64,000 bases of DNA from Pseudomonadota bacterium (GCA_963205335.1 CAUJIM010000001.1:1-64000); one strand, 5' to 3'; counted from the stretch's first letter, positions 39,747-49,963 are shown. Numbers and translations are program-made. Notes: generated by a model from the sequence alone, not told the origin.

Positions 39747-40355
39747 ATGCAGGCTCTGCTCTCGCTATCGCGAGCCATCGACAAGCTCAACGGCTTCGTC
39801 GGCAAATACGCCATCTGGCTGATCTTCGGCGCCACCGCCATCAGCGCGGTCAACGCCGTCGTCCGCAAGGTCTTCGACTACAGCTCCAACGCCTACCTCG
39901 AGGTGCAGTGGTACCTGTTCGCCTGGTCGTTCCTGATCGCGGCCGGCTACACGCTGCTCAAGCGCGACCACGTGCGCATCGACGTGCTCAACAGCCACTT
40001 CCCGAAGAAGCTGCAGGTCGCGGTCGAGATCCTCGGCCTGGTGTTCTTCCTCACGCCGCTGTGCCTCATGGTGCTGTACTTCACCATCCCGCTGACCCTG
40101 CAGATGGTCCAGACGGGCGAGATGTCGAGCAACCCCGGTGGCCTGATCCGCTGGCCGGTGTGGCTGGCGCTGCCGCTGGGCTTCGCCCTGCTGCTGCTGC
40201 AGGGCTGGTCGGAGCTGATCAAGTGCATCGCGTTCCTCAAGGGCCACGGGCCGGACCCGACCGAAAAGAGCGGCGAGAAAACCGACGAGGAGGCGCTGAT
40301 CGAAGCGCTGCGCCAGGAAACCGCCCGAGCCGCCGCCCCCGCGCAGGCCCGCTGA
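39747..40355 (+). CDS. TRAP transporter small permease (DctQ)
   Basis: FGATAISAVNAVVRKVFDYSSNAYLEVQWYLFAWSFLIAAGYTLLKRDHVRIDV. Confidence 0.93.
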   Translation: MQALLSLSRAIDKLNGFVGKYAIWLIFGATAISAVNAVVRKVFDYSSNAYLEVQWYLFAWSFLIAAGYTLLKRDHVRIDVLNSHFPKKLQVAVEILGLVFFLTPLCLMVLYFTIPLTLQMVQTGEMSSNPGGLIRWPVWLALPLGFALLLLQGWSELIKCIAFLKGHGPDPTEKSGEKTDEEALIEALRQETARAAAPAQAR

Positions 40356-40379
40356 CCAGCGCGCGGGAGCATCCACACC

Positions 40380-42212
40380 ATGGCATTCATCGCATCCAAC
40401 TTCGCCCCCATCATGTTCGTGGGGCTGATCCTCTTCCTGCTCCTGGGCTTTCCCGTCGCCTTCTCGCTCGGGGCGGCCGGCATGTTCTTCGGCCTGCTCG
40501 GGGTGTACCTGGACATCTTCCCGTCGGCCATCCTCAGCGTGCTGCCGCTGCGCCTGATCGGCATCATGGCCAACGAGACGCTGCTGGCGGTGCCCTTCTT
40601 CACCCTGATGGGCCTGATCCTGGAGCGCAGCGGCATGGCCGAGGACCTGCTCGAATCGGTCGGCCAGGTGTTCGGCCCGCTGCGCGGCGGCCTGGCGCTG
40701 GCGGTGGTGCTGGTCGGCGCCATGCTGGCGGCCACCACCGGCGTGGTCGCGGCCTCGGTGATCTCGATGGGCCTGATCTCCATGCCCATCATGCTGCGCT
40801 ACGGCTACAGCCGCAGCCTGGCCAGCGGCGTGATCGCGGCGTCGGGCACGCTGGCGCAGATCATCCCGCCGTCCCTCGTGCTGATCGTGCTGGCCGACCA
40901 GATGGGCAAGAGCGTGGGCGACATGTACAAGGGCGCGTTCATCCCGGGCTTCACGCTCATGGGGCTGTACATCCTGTTCGTCTTCGCCCTCGCCATCTTC
41001 CGGCCCAAGATGGTGCCGGCGCTGCCGCCCGAGGCGCGCACCTTCCGCGAGCCCAGCGGCCGCTCCGGCTACCTCTCGCTCGCGCTGCTGGCGCTGCTGT
41101 CCACCGCGATCGCCGTGCTCCTGGGCAAGAACATGGCGGCCATCCATACCTGGTGGCAGGGCGAGTTGGTGGAATTCGTGCCGACCGACGAGAAGATCGT
41201 CGTCGCCATGTGCGGCGGCAGTTTCTTCGCCTGGCTGATCGCCGTCGTCAACCGCGTCACGCACCTAGGGCTGCTGTCCAAGCTGGCCGAGCGCGTGACC
41301 TTCGTGCTGATCCCGCCGCTGCTGCTGATCTTCCTGGTGCTGGGCACCATCTTCCTGGGCGTGGCCACGCCGACCGAGGGCGGCGCCATGGGCGCGATGG
41401 GCGCGCTCATCATGGCGGTGATGCGCAAACGCCTGAGCTGGGCGCTGCTGCGCCAGGCGCTGGATACGACGACCAAGCTCGCCTCGTTCGTGATGTTCAT
41501 CCTGATCGGCGCCACCGTGTTCAGCATGGTGTTCCAGACCGCCGACGGGCCGGTCTGGGTCGAGCACCTGCTGGCCAAGCTGCCGGGCGGGCAGCTGGGC
41601 TTTCTGATCTTCGTGAACGTGCTGGTGTTCTTCCTGGCGTTCTTCCTCGACTTCTTCGAGCTCTCGTTCATCGTCGTGCCGGTGCTCGCGCCGATCGCCG
41701 ACAAGATGGGCATCGACCTGATCTGGTTCGGCGTGCTGCTGGCGGTGAACATGCAGACCTCGTTCCTGCACCCGCCGTTCGGCTTCGCGCTGTTCTACCT
41801 GCGCTCGGTCGCGCCCGAGAAGCCCTACGTGGACAGCCACACCGGCAAGACCATGGAGCCGGTCACCACCATGCAGATCTACAAGGGCGCCATTCCCTTC
41901 CTGCTGCTGCAGCTGTCCATGGTGGCCATCCTGATCGCCTTCCCGGCGCTGGTGACGGGCGGCCTGGACAAGAAGGTCGACGTGGACATGAAGGCGGTGG
42001 GCGAGCAGATGCTGCTCGACCTGGACCAGAACACCGGCTCGGACTTCAACAGCGCGCCGGCGCTGCCCGGCAGCGACGCCGGCGCGGGCCAGGGCAGCCA
42101 GGCTCCGGCCAATGGCAGCGGCCTGCCGGGCGCGGACGACGACCACTCGGGCCCGGTCGGCGGCGAGGCCCCGGACCCGATGAAGGCCATCCAGGACGCG
42201 ATCGGCAAGTAG
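40380..42212 (+). CDS. TRAP transporter large permease (DctM)
   Basis: LLGFPVAFSLGAAGMFFGLLGVY...SGTLAQIIPPSLVLIVLADQMGKSVGDMYKGAFIPG. Confidence 0.94.
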   Translation: MAFIASNFAPIMFVGLILFLLLGFPVAFSLGAAGMFFGLLGVYLDIFPSAILSVLPLRLIGIMANETLLAVPFFTLMGLILERSGMAEDLLESVGQVFGPLRGGLALAVVLVGAMLAATTGVVAASVISMGLISMPIMLRYGYSRSLASGVIAASGTLAQIIPPSLVLIVLADQMGKSVGDMYKGAFIPGFTLMGLYILFVFALAIFRPKMVPALPPEARTFREPSGRSGYLSLALLALLSTAIAVLLGKNMAAIHTWWQGELVEFVPTDEKIVVAMCGGSFFAWLIAVVNRVTHLGLLSKLAERVTFVLIPPLLLIFLVLGTIFLGVATPTEGGAMGAMGALIMAVMRKRLSWALLRQALDTTTKLASFVMFILIGATVFSMVFQTADGPVWVEHLLAKLPGGQLGFLIFVNVLVFFLAFFLDFFELSFIVVPVLAPIADKMGIDLIWFGVLLAVNMQTSFLHPPFGFALFYLRSVAPEKPYVDSHTGKTMEPVTTMQIYKGAIPFLLLQLSMVAILIAFPALVTGGLDKKVDVDMKAVGEQMLLDLDQNTGSDFNSAPALPGSDAGAGQGSQAPANGSGLPGADDDHSGPVGGEAPDPMKAIQDAIGK

Positions 42213-42230
42213 CGCCGCCGGCGCGGACGA

Positions 42231-42260
42231 AAAAAAACCGCGGCCATGGCCGCGGTTTTT
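42231..42260 (+). terminator. Rho-independent terminator (bidirectional)
   Basis: AAAAAAACCGCGGCCATGGCCGCGGTTTTT perfect palindrome after dctM, facing convergent dctP. Confidence 0.88.
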
Positions 42261-42294
42261 CGTGGGCAACACCTTCTCAGTCTTTCACGACGCA

Positions 42295-42432
42295 TCGCGT
42301 AACCCGCGACGCCTCAATCTGGCACGGCCCAAGCCAGGGCCACCGCGCAAGGGCCGCCCCGCAGCGCTGGTGGCGTCCCCCTTCCCACGCGCAGCGTGAG
42401 AGAAGGGGGAAGACGCGAAGCGGCTCAGGGGG
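42295..42432. repeat. Candidate intergenic dispersed repeat with nested hairpin
   Basis: TCCCCCTTCCCACGCGCAGCGTGAGAGAAGGGGGA inverted repeat at 42376-42410 inside a non-coding block; style recalled from Comamonadaceae intergenic repeats. Confidence 0.5.
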
Positions 42433-42438
42433 TTGTAC

Positions 42439-43521
42439 TCAGATCTTGAGCGAGGCCATGTCCTGCGTGAACACCAGCTCGGAGATGCGGTTCCAGAGGA
42501 TCTGGTCGCGCTGGAAGGCGCGCAGGTCGTCGATGATCTTCTTGAACTGCGGGTCCTTGGCGCTGTGCTCGGCGTAGACTTCCTGCGCGGCATTGAAGCC
42601 GGCCTGCACGATCTCCTTGTTGAAGCGCTTGAGCTGCGTGCCGCTGGCCACCAGCTGCTTGAGCGCGATCGGGTTCAGGTACAGGTACTTGGACGTGCCG
42701 TCGTTGTACGCCACGTCCATGGCGGCGTTGACGATGGCCTGGTACTCGGGCGAGAGCTTGGCGTAGGCCTTCTTGTTGACGAAGAACTCCAGGTCGGCGC
42801 CGCCTTCCCACCAGCCGCCGTAGTAGTAGTACTTGGCGACCTTGTTCCAGCCCATCTTGGCATCGTCATACGGCCCGACGAACTCGGCCGCATCGAGCGT
42901 GCCCTTCTCCAGCGCCTGGTACACGTCGCCGCCGGGCATGTTCTGCGCCACCACGCCGAGCTTGGCCATCGACTCGCCGAACACGCCGCCACCCAGGCGC
43001 ATCTTCAGGCCCTTGAAGTCCTCGGGCTTGTTCATCTCCTTGCGGTACCAGCCGCCCATCTGCGTGCCGGTGTTGAGCGCGCTGCGCGCGAAGAAGTTGT
43101 ACTTGGCGAACAGCTCGTCGAGCAGCTTGTGGCCGTTGCCGTGCAGCTTCCAGGACTGGTTCTGCTGGGCCGTGAAGCCGAACGGGATGGCGCAGCTGAA
43201 GGCGAACGAAGGGTCCTTGCCGGTGTAGTAGTAGGCGGCGGTCTCGCCCATCTCGATGGAGTCGTCGGCCAGCGCGTCGACGATGCCGAAGGCCGGGATC
43301 AGCTCGCCGGCGGCGTGCACCGAGACCTCGAACTTGCCGCCCGACAGCGCCTTGACGGTCTCGGAGAATTTCACGGCGCAGCCGTGCAGCGTCTCCAGCG
43401 CCTTGGGAAAGCTCGTGGCCAGGCGCCAGCGCACGGTTTGCTGCGCGTGCACCGCGGGCGCGACGCCGGCGGCCAGCACGCCGGCGATGCCGGCATTTTT
43501 GATCAGAGAACGACGATCCAT
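42439..43521 (-). CDS. TRAP transporter substrate-binding protein (DctP family)
   Basis: MDRRSLIKNAGIAGVLAAGVAPAVHAQQTVRWRLATSFPKALETLHGCAVKFSE; Tat-like signal. Confidence 0.93.
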   Translation of the reverse strand: MDRRSLIKNAGIAGVLAAGVAPAVHAQQTVRWRLATSFPKALETLHGCAVKFSETVKALSGGKFEVSVHAAGELIPAFGIVDALADDSIEMGETAAYYYTGKDPSFAFSCAIPFGFTAQQNQSWKLHGNGHKLLDELFAKYNFFARSALNTGTQMGGWYRKEMNKPEDFKGLKMRLGGGVFGESMAKLGVVAQNMPGGDVYQALEKGTLDAAEFVGPYDDAKMGWNKVAKYYYYGGWWEGGADLEFFVNKKAYAKLSPEYQAIVNAAMDVAYNDGTSKYLYLNPIALKQLVASGTQLKRFNKEIVQAGFNAAQEVYAEHSAKDPQFKKIIDDLRAFQRDQILWNRISELVFTQDMASLKI

Positions 43522-43640
43522 GGGTACGGCTCCTTTGAATGACCTCGGTTTTGAAACATTTCGTAGTGTAGTCAACCCACACCACGCACGCCTCAGGGAT
43601 TTCCCACGTGCGCGCCAGGGTGGCGCGCAGCCGCGTTTTC

Positions 43641-45542
43641 TCAGTGCTCGCCCACAGCGCGCAGCCCGGGCGCCGGCTCCAGCAGGCCGGCGAAGCGCTC
43701 GCGCACCGCGCGCTCGATGCCGGCCGCGTCCAGGCCCAGCAGCGCGAGCAGCCTGGCCGGGTCGCCATGCTCGATGAACCCGTCGGGCAGGCCCAGGTGC
43801 AGCAGCGGCTTGGCCACGCCGGCGGCGGCCAGCGCCTCGGCCACCGCGCTGCCCGCGCCGCCCATCACCGCGCCTTCCTCCAGCGTCACCAGCGCGTCGT
43901 GCGAGGCCGCGACGCGCGCGAGCAGTTCCGCGTCCAGCGGCTTGGCCCAGCGCATGTTGGCCACGGTGGCGTCGAGCCGCTCGCCGGCGGCCAGCGCCGG
44001 GTAGAGCAGCGTACCGAACGCCAGCAGCGCCACGCGGCGCCCTTCGCGCCGCAGCTCGCCCTTGCCGTAGGGCAGGCCATCGAGCCCGGGCAGCGGCGCG
44101 GCGCCGACGCCGCTGCCGCGCGGGTAGCGCACCGCCACGGGATGGTCCTGCTCGAACGCCGTGGTCAGGAGCTGGCGGCACTCGCGCTCGTCGGCCGGGC
44201 AGGCCAGCGCCATGTTGGGCACGCAGCGCGTGAAGGCGATGTCGAACGCGCCGCAGTGCGTCGCGCCGTCGGCGCCGACGATGCCCGCGCGGTCGAGCGC
44301 GAACACCACCGGCAGGTTCTGCAGCGCCACGTCGTGGATCAGCTGGTCGTAGCCGCGCTGCAGGAAGGTGGAATAGATGGCGACCACGGGCTTGAGCCCC
44401 TCGCAGGCCATGCCGGCGGCGCAGGTGACGGCATGCTGCTCGGCGATGCCCACGTCGTGGTAGCGGCCGGGAAAGCGCCGGTGGAACTCCACCAGGCCCG
44501 AGCCCTCGCGCATCGCGGGCGTGATCGCCACCAGGCGCGGGTCCTGCTCGGCCATGTCGCACAGCCACTGGCCGAAGACCTGGGTGAAGGTCTGCCGGGG
44601 CGGCGTGGCGGGCTTGACCAGGCCGATCCGGGGGTCGAACTTGCCCGGGCCGTGGTAGGCCACCGGGTCGGCCTCGGCCAATTTGTAGCCCTGGCCCTTC
44701 TTGGTCACCACGTGCAGGAACTGCGGGCCCTTGAGCTGCCTGATGTTTTCCAGCGTGGGGATGAGCGAATCGAGGTCGTGCCCGTCGATCGGGCCGATGT
44801 AGTTGAAGCCGAAGTTCTCGAACAGGGTGGCGGGCACCACCATGCCCTTGGCCTGCTGCTCGATGCGCTTGGCCAGCTCCAGCAGCGGCGGCACGTTCTT
44901 GAGCACGTTCTTGCCCACGTCGCGCGCCCTGGCGTAGAAGCGCCCGCTCATGAGCTGCGCCAGGTAGCGGTTGAGCGCACCCACGGGCGGGCTGATGCTC
45001 ATGTCGTTGTCGTTGAGCACCACCAGCAGGTTGCAGTCGGCCACGCCGGCGTTGTTCAGCGCCTCGAAGGCCATGCCGGCGGTCATCGCGCCGTCGCCGA
45101 TGATGGCCACGCAGTGGCGGCTCTCGCCCTTCTGCCGCGCGGCCAGCGCCATGCCCAGCGCCGCCGAGATGCTGGTGGAGGAGTGCGCGGTGCCGAAGGT
45201 GTCGTAGGGGCTCTCCGAACGCATCGGGAAACCGGAAATGCCGCCCAGCTGGCGCAGCGTGTCCATGCGCTCGCGCCGCCCGGTGAGGATCTTGTGCGGG
45301 TAGGACTGGTGGCCCACGTCCCACACCAGCCGGTCCTCGGGCGTGTCGAACACCGTGTGCAGCGCGATCGTGAGCTCCACCGTGCCGAGGTTGGAGCTCA
45401 GGTGCCCGCCGGTCCTGGAGACGCTCTCGAGCACGAAGGCGCGCAGCTCGCCGGCGAGCGTCTTGAGCTCGGCGCGCGAGAGCCGGCGCAGGTCGGCCGG
45501 GTCGTTCACGCGTTCCAGCAGGGGGTAGTTCGTCGTCGCCAT
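43641..45542 (-). CDS. dxs: 1-deoxy-D-xylulose-5-phosphate synthase
   Basis: [83 protein letters not shown]. Confidence 0.97.
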   Translation of the reverse strand: MATTNYPLLERVNDPADLRRLSRAELKTLAGELRAFVLESVSRTGGHLSSNLGTVELTIALHTVFDTPEDRLVWDVGHQSYPHKILTGRRERMDTLRQLGGISGFPMRSESPYDTFGTAHSSTSISAALGMALAARQKGESRHCVAIIGDGAMTAGMAFEALNNAGVADCNLLVVLNDNDMSISPPVGALNRYLAQLMSGRFYARARDVGKNVLKNVPPLLELAKRIEQQAKGMVVPATLFENFGFNYIGPIDGHDLDSLIPTLENIRQLKGPQFLHVVTKKGQGYKLAEADPVAYHGPGKFDPRIGLVKPATPPRQTFTQVFGQWLCDMAEQDPRLVAITPAMREGSGLVEFHRRFPGRYHDVGIAEQHAVTCAAGMACEGLKPVVAIYSTFLQRGYDQLIHDVALQNLPVVFALDRAGIVGADGATHCGAFDIAFTRCVPNMALACPADERECRQLLTTAFEQDHPVAVRYPRGSGVGAAPLPGLDGLPYGKGELRREGRRVALLAFGTLLYPALAAGERLDATVANMRWAKPLDAELLARVAASHDALVTLEEGAVMGGAGSAVAEALAAAGVAKPLLHLGLPDGFIEHGDPARLLALLGLDAAGIERAVRERFAGLLEPAPGLRAVGEH

Positions 45543-45548
45543 AAACTC

Positions 45549-45605
45549 TGTTTTGATAGCTACCAGCGCTTGCCTGGCAAGCGCTGGAGCTGAATTTCCT
45601 TCAAA
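45549..45605 (+). repeat. Dispersed palindromic repeat copy (best match to consensus)
   Basis: TTTTGATAGCTACCAGCGCTTGCCTGGCAAGCGCTGGAGCTGAATTTCCTTCAAAA. Confidence 0.85.
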
Positions 45606-45620
45606 ACCCCGCACGCAAGA

Positions 45621-46535
45621 TCAATGCGTGCGGTGTACCACCATTTCGGCCAGCGCGGCGAGGGCCCGGGTATCGGCCAGGCCGCAGCCGCGCAATGCCT
45701 GCTGCGCCTCCCGCAGCAGCGCCTGCGCCTCGGCCCGCGCGCCGTCGAGGCCGAGCAGCGAGACGTAGGTGGGCTTGCTGCACGCGGCGTCCTTGCCCGC
45801 GGTCTTGCCGAGCGTGGCGGAGTCCTGCGTCACGTCGAGCACGTCGTCCACCACCTGGAACGCCAGGCCCACGGCCGCGCCGTACTGCGACAGCGCCTTG
45901 CGCGCGCGCAGGTTCGGCGCGCCGCAGGCCGCACCCATGAGCACGCTGGCCTGCAGCAGCGCCCCGGTCTTGAGGCGGTGCATGGTGCGCAGCTCCTGCT
46001 CGTCCAGCTGCCGGCCGACGCTGGCCAGGTCGATCGCCTGCCCGCCCGCCATGCCCTGCACGCCCGCGGCCTGCGCCAGCAGGCGGCACAGCCCGGCCTG
46101 CATCGCGGGCGGCACGCCCTCGGTCGGCGTGAGCAGCTCGAAGGCCAGCGCCTGCAGCGCATCGCCCGCCAGCAGCGCGCGCGCCTCGCCGAAGCGCACG
46201 TGCACCGTCGGCTGGCCGCGGCGCAGCACGTCGTTGTCCATGCACGGCAGGTCGTCGTGCACCAGCGAATAGGCGTGGATCAGCTCGACCGCGCAGGCCG
46301 CGCGCAGCGCCGCCTCGGGGTTGCCGCCCACCGCCGCGCAGGCGGCCAGCACCAGCAGCGGGCGCAGGCGCTTGCCGCCGCCTGTCACCGCGTAGCGCAT
46401 GGGCTCGCCCAGGCCGGCCGGCGACTCGGCGACCACCCAGCGGTCGAGCGCCTGCTCCACGCGCTGCTGCGCGGCCCGCACCCAGTCGCGCGCGGCGAAG
46501 TCCGGCGCGGCGGCGTCCATCACTCGGGAGTCCAT
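45621..46535 (-). CDS. ispA: Polyprenyl (farnesyl) diphosphate synthase
   Basis: [18 protein letters not shown]...[29 protein letters not shown]...[13 protein letters not shown]. Confidence 0.95.
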   Translation of the reverse strand: MDSRVMDAAAPDFAARDWVRAAQQRVEQALDRWVVAESPAGLGEPMRYAVTGGGKRLRPLLVLAACAAVGGNPEAALRAACAVELIHAYSLVHDDLPCMDNDVLRRGQPTVHVRFGEARALLAGDALQALAFELLTPTEGVPPAMQAGLCRLLAQAAGVQGMAGGQAIDLASVGRQLDEQELRTMHRLKTGALLQASVLMGAACGAPNLRARKALSQYGAAVGLAFQVVDDVLDVTQDSATLGKTAGKDAACSKPTYVSLLGLDGARAEAQALLREAQQALRGCGLADTRALAALAEMVVHRTH

Positions 46536-46762
46536 GGCTTGAGCGTGCCTTCGTCGAGCAGCTTGATCTGCTGCTGCACCGCGTCGAGCCGGGCGCGGCA
46601 GAACTGCAGCAGCCAGGCGCCGCGCTGGTAGCCGCCGAGCATCTGCTCGAGCGGCAGCTGGCCGGTCTCGATGCGGGCCACGAGCTCTTCCAGCTCCTTG
46701 AGCGCGGCTTCGTAGCTCTCGGGCTCGGCGGGGGCGGCAGGGGTGGCGGGGGCCTTGGGCAT
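46520..46762 (-). CDS. xseB: Exodeoxyribonuclease VII small subunit
   Basis: [57 protein letters not shown]. Confidence 0.94.
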   Translation of the reverse strand: MPKAPATPAAPAEPESYEAALKELEELVARIETGQLPLEQMLGGYQRGAWLLQFCRARLDAVQQQIKLLDEGTLKPWTPE

Positions 46763-46886
46763 GGGCAATCGATCGGGCGTGGCGCGCGGGTCAGCGGAGT
46801 CTGCATTTTAGTTGCCTGCTCTTGCGCGTCGCCGCGCCGGCGGGCCGCGCGGGCACCGGCTTGCCTATAATCGCTCCTCTTCGCCC

Positions 46887-46928
46887 AAACCGGCTCCGGC
46901 AAACCGTGCCCGGCCGGTTTCATTTTTT
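46887..46928 (+). promoter_or_regulatory. Terminator-like hairpin in the 5' leader of the Rieske oxygenase gene (candidate attenuator)
   Basis: AAACCGGC...GCCGGTTT stem followed by CATTTTTT; TATAAT at 46866-46871 just upstream; CDS starts at 46989. Confidence 0.4.
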
Positions 46929-46988
46929 CTCGCCCGTGCGCAGCACGCGCACCCTCCCTGTGGGGAGTCTTTAGGTCAGGACACGCCC

Positions 46989-48128
46989 ATGTCTGATTTA
47001 AGTCTTCAACTGCAGCAGGCCGCCAGCCAACTCCCGGTTTCCAGTTACTTCGACGAAGCGCTGTACCGGCGCGAACTGCAGACGCTGTTCGCGCAGGGGC
47101 CGCGCTACGTCGGCCACCAGCTTTGCGTGCCCGAAAACGGCGACTACCACGTGCTGGCGCACGAGAACGGCGGCCGCGCCCTGGTGCGCGGCAAGGATGG
47201 CCGGGTGCAGCTGCTGTCCAACTGCTGCCGCCACCGCCAGGCCATCATGCTGGGCGGGCGCGGCAACCTGCGCGGCGAGGGCAAGGGCCACGCCGGCGGC
47301 AACATCGTCTGCCCGATCCACCGCTGGACCTATTCCAGCGGCGGCGCGCTGATGGGCGCGCCGCACTTCCCGGACAACCCGGGGCTGGACCTGCCGGCCT
47401 GGGGCCTGCGCGAGTGGAACGGCCTGCTGTTCGAGGACAACGGGCGCGACATCGCCGCCGACCTGGCGGGCATGGGCGTGGCCGGCGAGCTGTCGTTCGA
47501 CGGCTACGTGTTCGACCGCGCCGAGCTGCACGAGTGCAACTACAACTGGAAGACCTTCATCGAGGTCTATCTGGAGGACTACCACGTCGGGCCGTTCCAC
47601 CCCGGCCTGGGCAACTTCGTCACCTGCGACGACCTCTCGTGGCAGTTCGCCCGGGAGTATTCGGTGCAGACCGTGGGCGTGGCGCCGACCTTCGGCAAGC
47701 CCGGCACCGACATCTACAGGCTCTGGCACGAGGTGCTGCTGCGCTACCGCGAGGGCCGGGTGCCCGAGCGCGGCGCGATCTGGCTCACCTACTACCCGCA
47801 CATCATGGTGGAGTGGTATCCGCACGTGCTCACCGTCTCGACGCTGCATCCCATGGGGCCGGACAAGACGCTGAACATGGTCGAGTTCTACTACCCCGAG
47901 GAGATCGCCGCCTTCGAGCGCGAGTTCGTCCAGGCGCAGCAGGCGGCCTACATGGAGACCGCGATCGAGGACGACGAGATCGGCGAGCGCATGGACGCCG
48001 GCCGCAGGGCGCTGATGCAGCGCGGCACGAGCGAGGCCGGCCCCTACCAGAGCCCGATGGAAGACGGCATGCAGCACTTCCACGAGTGGTACCGCGCCAG
48101 GCTCGGCGACGCGCTGCAAACTATCTGA
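46989..48128 (+). CDS. Aromatic ring-hydroxylating (Rieske) oxygenase alpha subunit-like protein
   Basis: Rieske motif CRH...CPIH; mononuclear iron motif NYNWKTFIEVYLEDYHVGPFH. Confidence 0.92.
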   Translation: MSDLSLQLQQAASQLPVSSYFDEALYRRELQTLFAQGPRYVGHQLCVPENGDYHVLAHENGGRALVRGKDGRVQLLSNCCRHRQAIMLGGRGNLRGEGKGHAGGNIVCPIHRWTYSSGGALMGAPHFPDNPGLDLPAWGLREWNGLLFEDNGRDIAADLAGMGVAGELSFDGYVFDRAELHECNYNWKTFIEVYLEDYHVGPFHPGLGNFVTCDDLSWQFAREYSVQTVGVAPTFGKPGTDIYRLWHEVLLRYREGRVPERGAIWLTYYPHIMVEWYPHVLTVSTLHPMGPDKTLNMVEFYYPEEIAAFEREFVQAQQAAYMETAIEDDEIGERMDAGRRALMQRGTSEAGPYQSPMEDGMQHFHEWYRARLGDALQTI

Positions 48129-48184
48129 TTTCATAGCTGCCAGCGCTTTCCCCGCAAGCGCTGGAGCCACTTTTCAATCAAAAC
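48128..48184 (+). repeat. Dispersed palindromic repeat copy
   Basis: ATTTCATAGCTGCCAGCGCTTTCCCCGCAAGCGCTGGAGCCACTTTTCAATCAAAA. Confidence 0.8.
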
Positions 48185-48187
48185 CCC

Positions 48188-49093
48188 ATGCAAGCGCTGT
48201 GGATGGTTCTGGCGTCGTTCTTCTTCGCCAGCATGGGGGTCTGCGTCAAGCTCGCGGCGCCGCATTTCACGGCGGTGGAGATGGTCTTGTGGCGCGGCGT
48301 CATCAGCATGCTGCTGCTGTGGTGGCTGGCGCGCCGCCAGGGCATCGGCCTGGCCACGCGCTACCTCGGCATGCACGCCTGGCGCAGCTTCATCGGCGTG
48401 CTCTCGCTCGGGGCGTCGTTCTACGCCATCATCTACCTGCCGCTGCCCACGGCGATGACCTTCGGCTACATGAGCAGCGTCTGGATCGCCGCCTTCGTCG
48501 TCGGCGGCGCGCTGCTGGCGTGGCGGCCCGCGCCCGGGGAGCGGCGCCCGCCGGTGCCGATGTCGCTCATCGCCTGCGTGCTGCTCGGCTTCGCCGGGGT
48601 GGTGCTGATGCTGCGCCCGACGGTCGCGGGCAACCAGGGCCTGGCCGCCGTGGTCGGCCTGCTCGGCGGCATGGGCGCGGCGCTGGCCTACATGCAGGTG
48701 GTGGCGCTCTCGCGCCTGGGCGAGCCGGAGACGCGCACGGTGTTCTACTTCGCCCTCGGCTGCACGCTCGCGGGCGCGGCGGCCATGGCGGTCACGGGCC
48801 TCTCGCCCTTCCCCGGCTGGCCCGCGCTGTGGCTGCTGCCGCTGGGCCTGTTCGCGGCGGGCGGGCAGCTGTGCATGACCATGGCGTTCTCGCGCTCGAC
48901 CAGCGCGCGCGGCACGCTGCTGGTGGCCAATTTGCAATACTCCGGGCTGATCTTCGCCAGCATCTTCAGCATGCTGGTGTTCGGCGAGTACCTGCCGCTC
49001 GGCGCCTGGCTGGGCATGGCGGTGATCGTCGCGAGCGCGATCGCCGCGGCCTGGCTGCGCAGCCGCGGCGCCCCGCCTGCCCCATCGAACTGA
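48188..49093 (+). CDS. EamA/DMT-superfamily transporter
   Basis: MQALWMVLASFFFASMGVCVKLAAPHFTAVEMVLWRGVISMLLL... Confidence 0.9.
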   Translation: MQALWMVLASFFFASMGVCVKLAAPHFTAVEMVLWRGVISMLLLWWLARRQGIGLATRYLGMHAWRSFIGVLSLGASFYAIIYLPLPTAMTFGYMSSVWIAAFVVGGALLAWRPAPGERRPPVPMSLIACVLLGFAGVVLMLRPTVAGNQGLAAVVGLLGGMGAALAYMQVVALSRLGEPETRTVFYFALGCTLAGAAAMAVTGLSPFPGWPALWLLPLGLFAAGGQLCMTMAFSRSTSARGTLLVANLQYSGLIFASIFSMLVFGEYLPLGAWLGMAVIVASAIAAAWLRSRGAPPAPSN

Positions 49094-49094
49094 C

Positions 49095-49952
49095 ATGCCC
49101 TTCACCACGCTGATCTCCGCCACCGAACTGCAAGCGCTGATGCACGGCCGCCAGCCGGCCATGGTGTTCGACTGCAGCTTCGACCTGGCCGACACCGGGC
49201 TCGGCCTGCGCCAGTACCACGCGGCGCACATCCCCGGCGCCGTCTACGCCCACCTGGACCACGACCTGAGCGCCGCCGGCGGCCCCGCGGCCTCGGGCGG
49301 GCGCCACCCGCTGCCTGCGCGCGAGCGCTTCGCCGCTTGGCTGGCCAGCGTCGGCTTCGCCGACGGCATGCAGGCCGTGGTCTACGACAGGAACGGCTCC
49401 ATGCCCTGCCTGCGGCTGTGGTGGCTGCTGCAGTGGCTGGGGCACGGGGCGGCAGCGGTGCTCGACGGCGGCTTCGCCGCCTGGCAGGCCGCGGGCGGCG
49501 CCAGCGCCGGGGGCACGCAGGCGCCGCGCCCGCCGGGCGGCTTCACGGCGCGGGCGCCGCTGCGCGCGCTGGTCGGCGCCGACGCCGTGCTCGCGCGCCT
49601 GGGCGACGCGCGGCAAACCGTGATCGACGCGCGCGCCACGCCGCGCTACCTGGGCGAGACCGAGCCGATCGACCCGGTGGCCGGGCACATCCCCGGCGCA
49701 CTCAACCGCCCGTGGACGGACAACCTCGCGCCCGACGGCCGCTTCAAGCCGGCCGCGCAGCTGCGCGCCGAGTTCGACGCCGTCCTGCAGGGGCGCGACC
49801 CCGCGACCGTGGTGCACCAGTGCGGCAGCGGCGTGAGCGCGATCCACAACCTGCTGGCGATGGAGCTCGCGGGCCACGCGCCGGGCGCGCTGTACGCGGG
49901 CAGCTGGAGCGAGTGGTGCAGCGACCCGGCGCGGCCCGTGGCACGCGGTTGA
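49095..49952 (+). CDS. sseA: Sulfurtransferase, two rhodanese domains (3-mercaptopyruvate sulfurtransferase-like)
   Basis: HIPGAVYAHLDHDLS...VVYDRNGSMPCLRLWWLL...VVHQCGSGVSAIHNLLAMELAG active-site loop. Confidence 0.9.
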   Translation: MPFTTLISATELQALMHGRQPAMVFDCSFDLADTGLGLRQYHAAHIPGAVYAHLDHDLSAAGGPAASGGRHPLPARERFAAWLASVGFADGMQAVVYDRNGSMPCLRLWWLLQWLGHGAAAVLDGGFAAWQAAGGASAGGTQAPRPPGGFTARAPLRALVGADAVLARLGDARQTVIDARATPRYLGETEPIDPVAGHIPGALNRPWTDNLAPDGRFKPAAQLRAEFDAVLQGRDPATVVHQCGSGVSAIHNLLAMELAGHAPGALYAGSWSEWCSDPARPVARG

Positions 49953-49963
49953 CGCGCGGCTGA

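Noticed and set aside
42439-45324. 961-aa minus ORF as a fused protein
   Set aside because: Real TRAP binding protein starts at 43521; upstream part is out of frame with dxs
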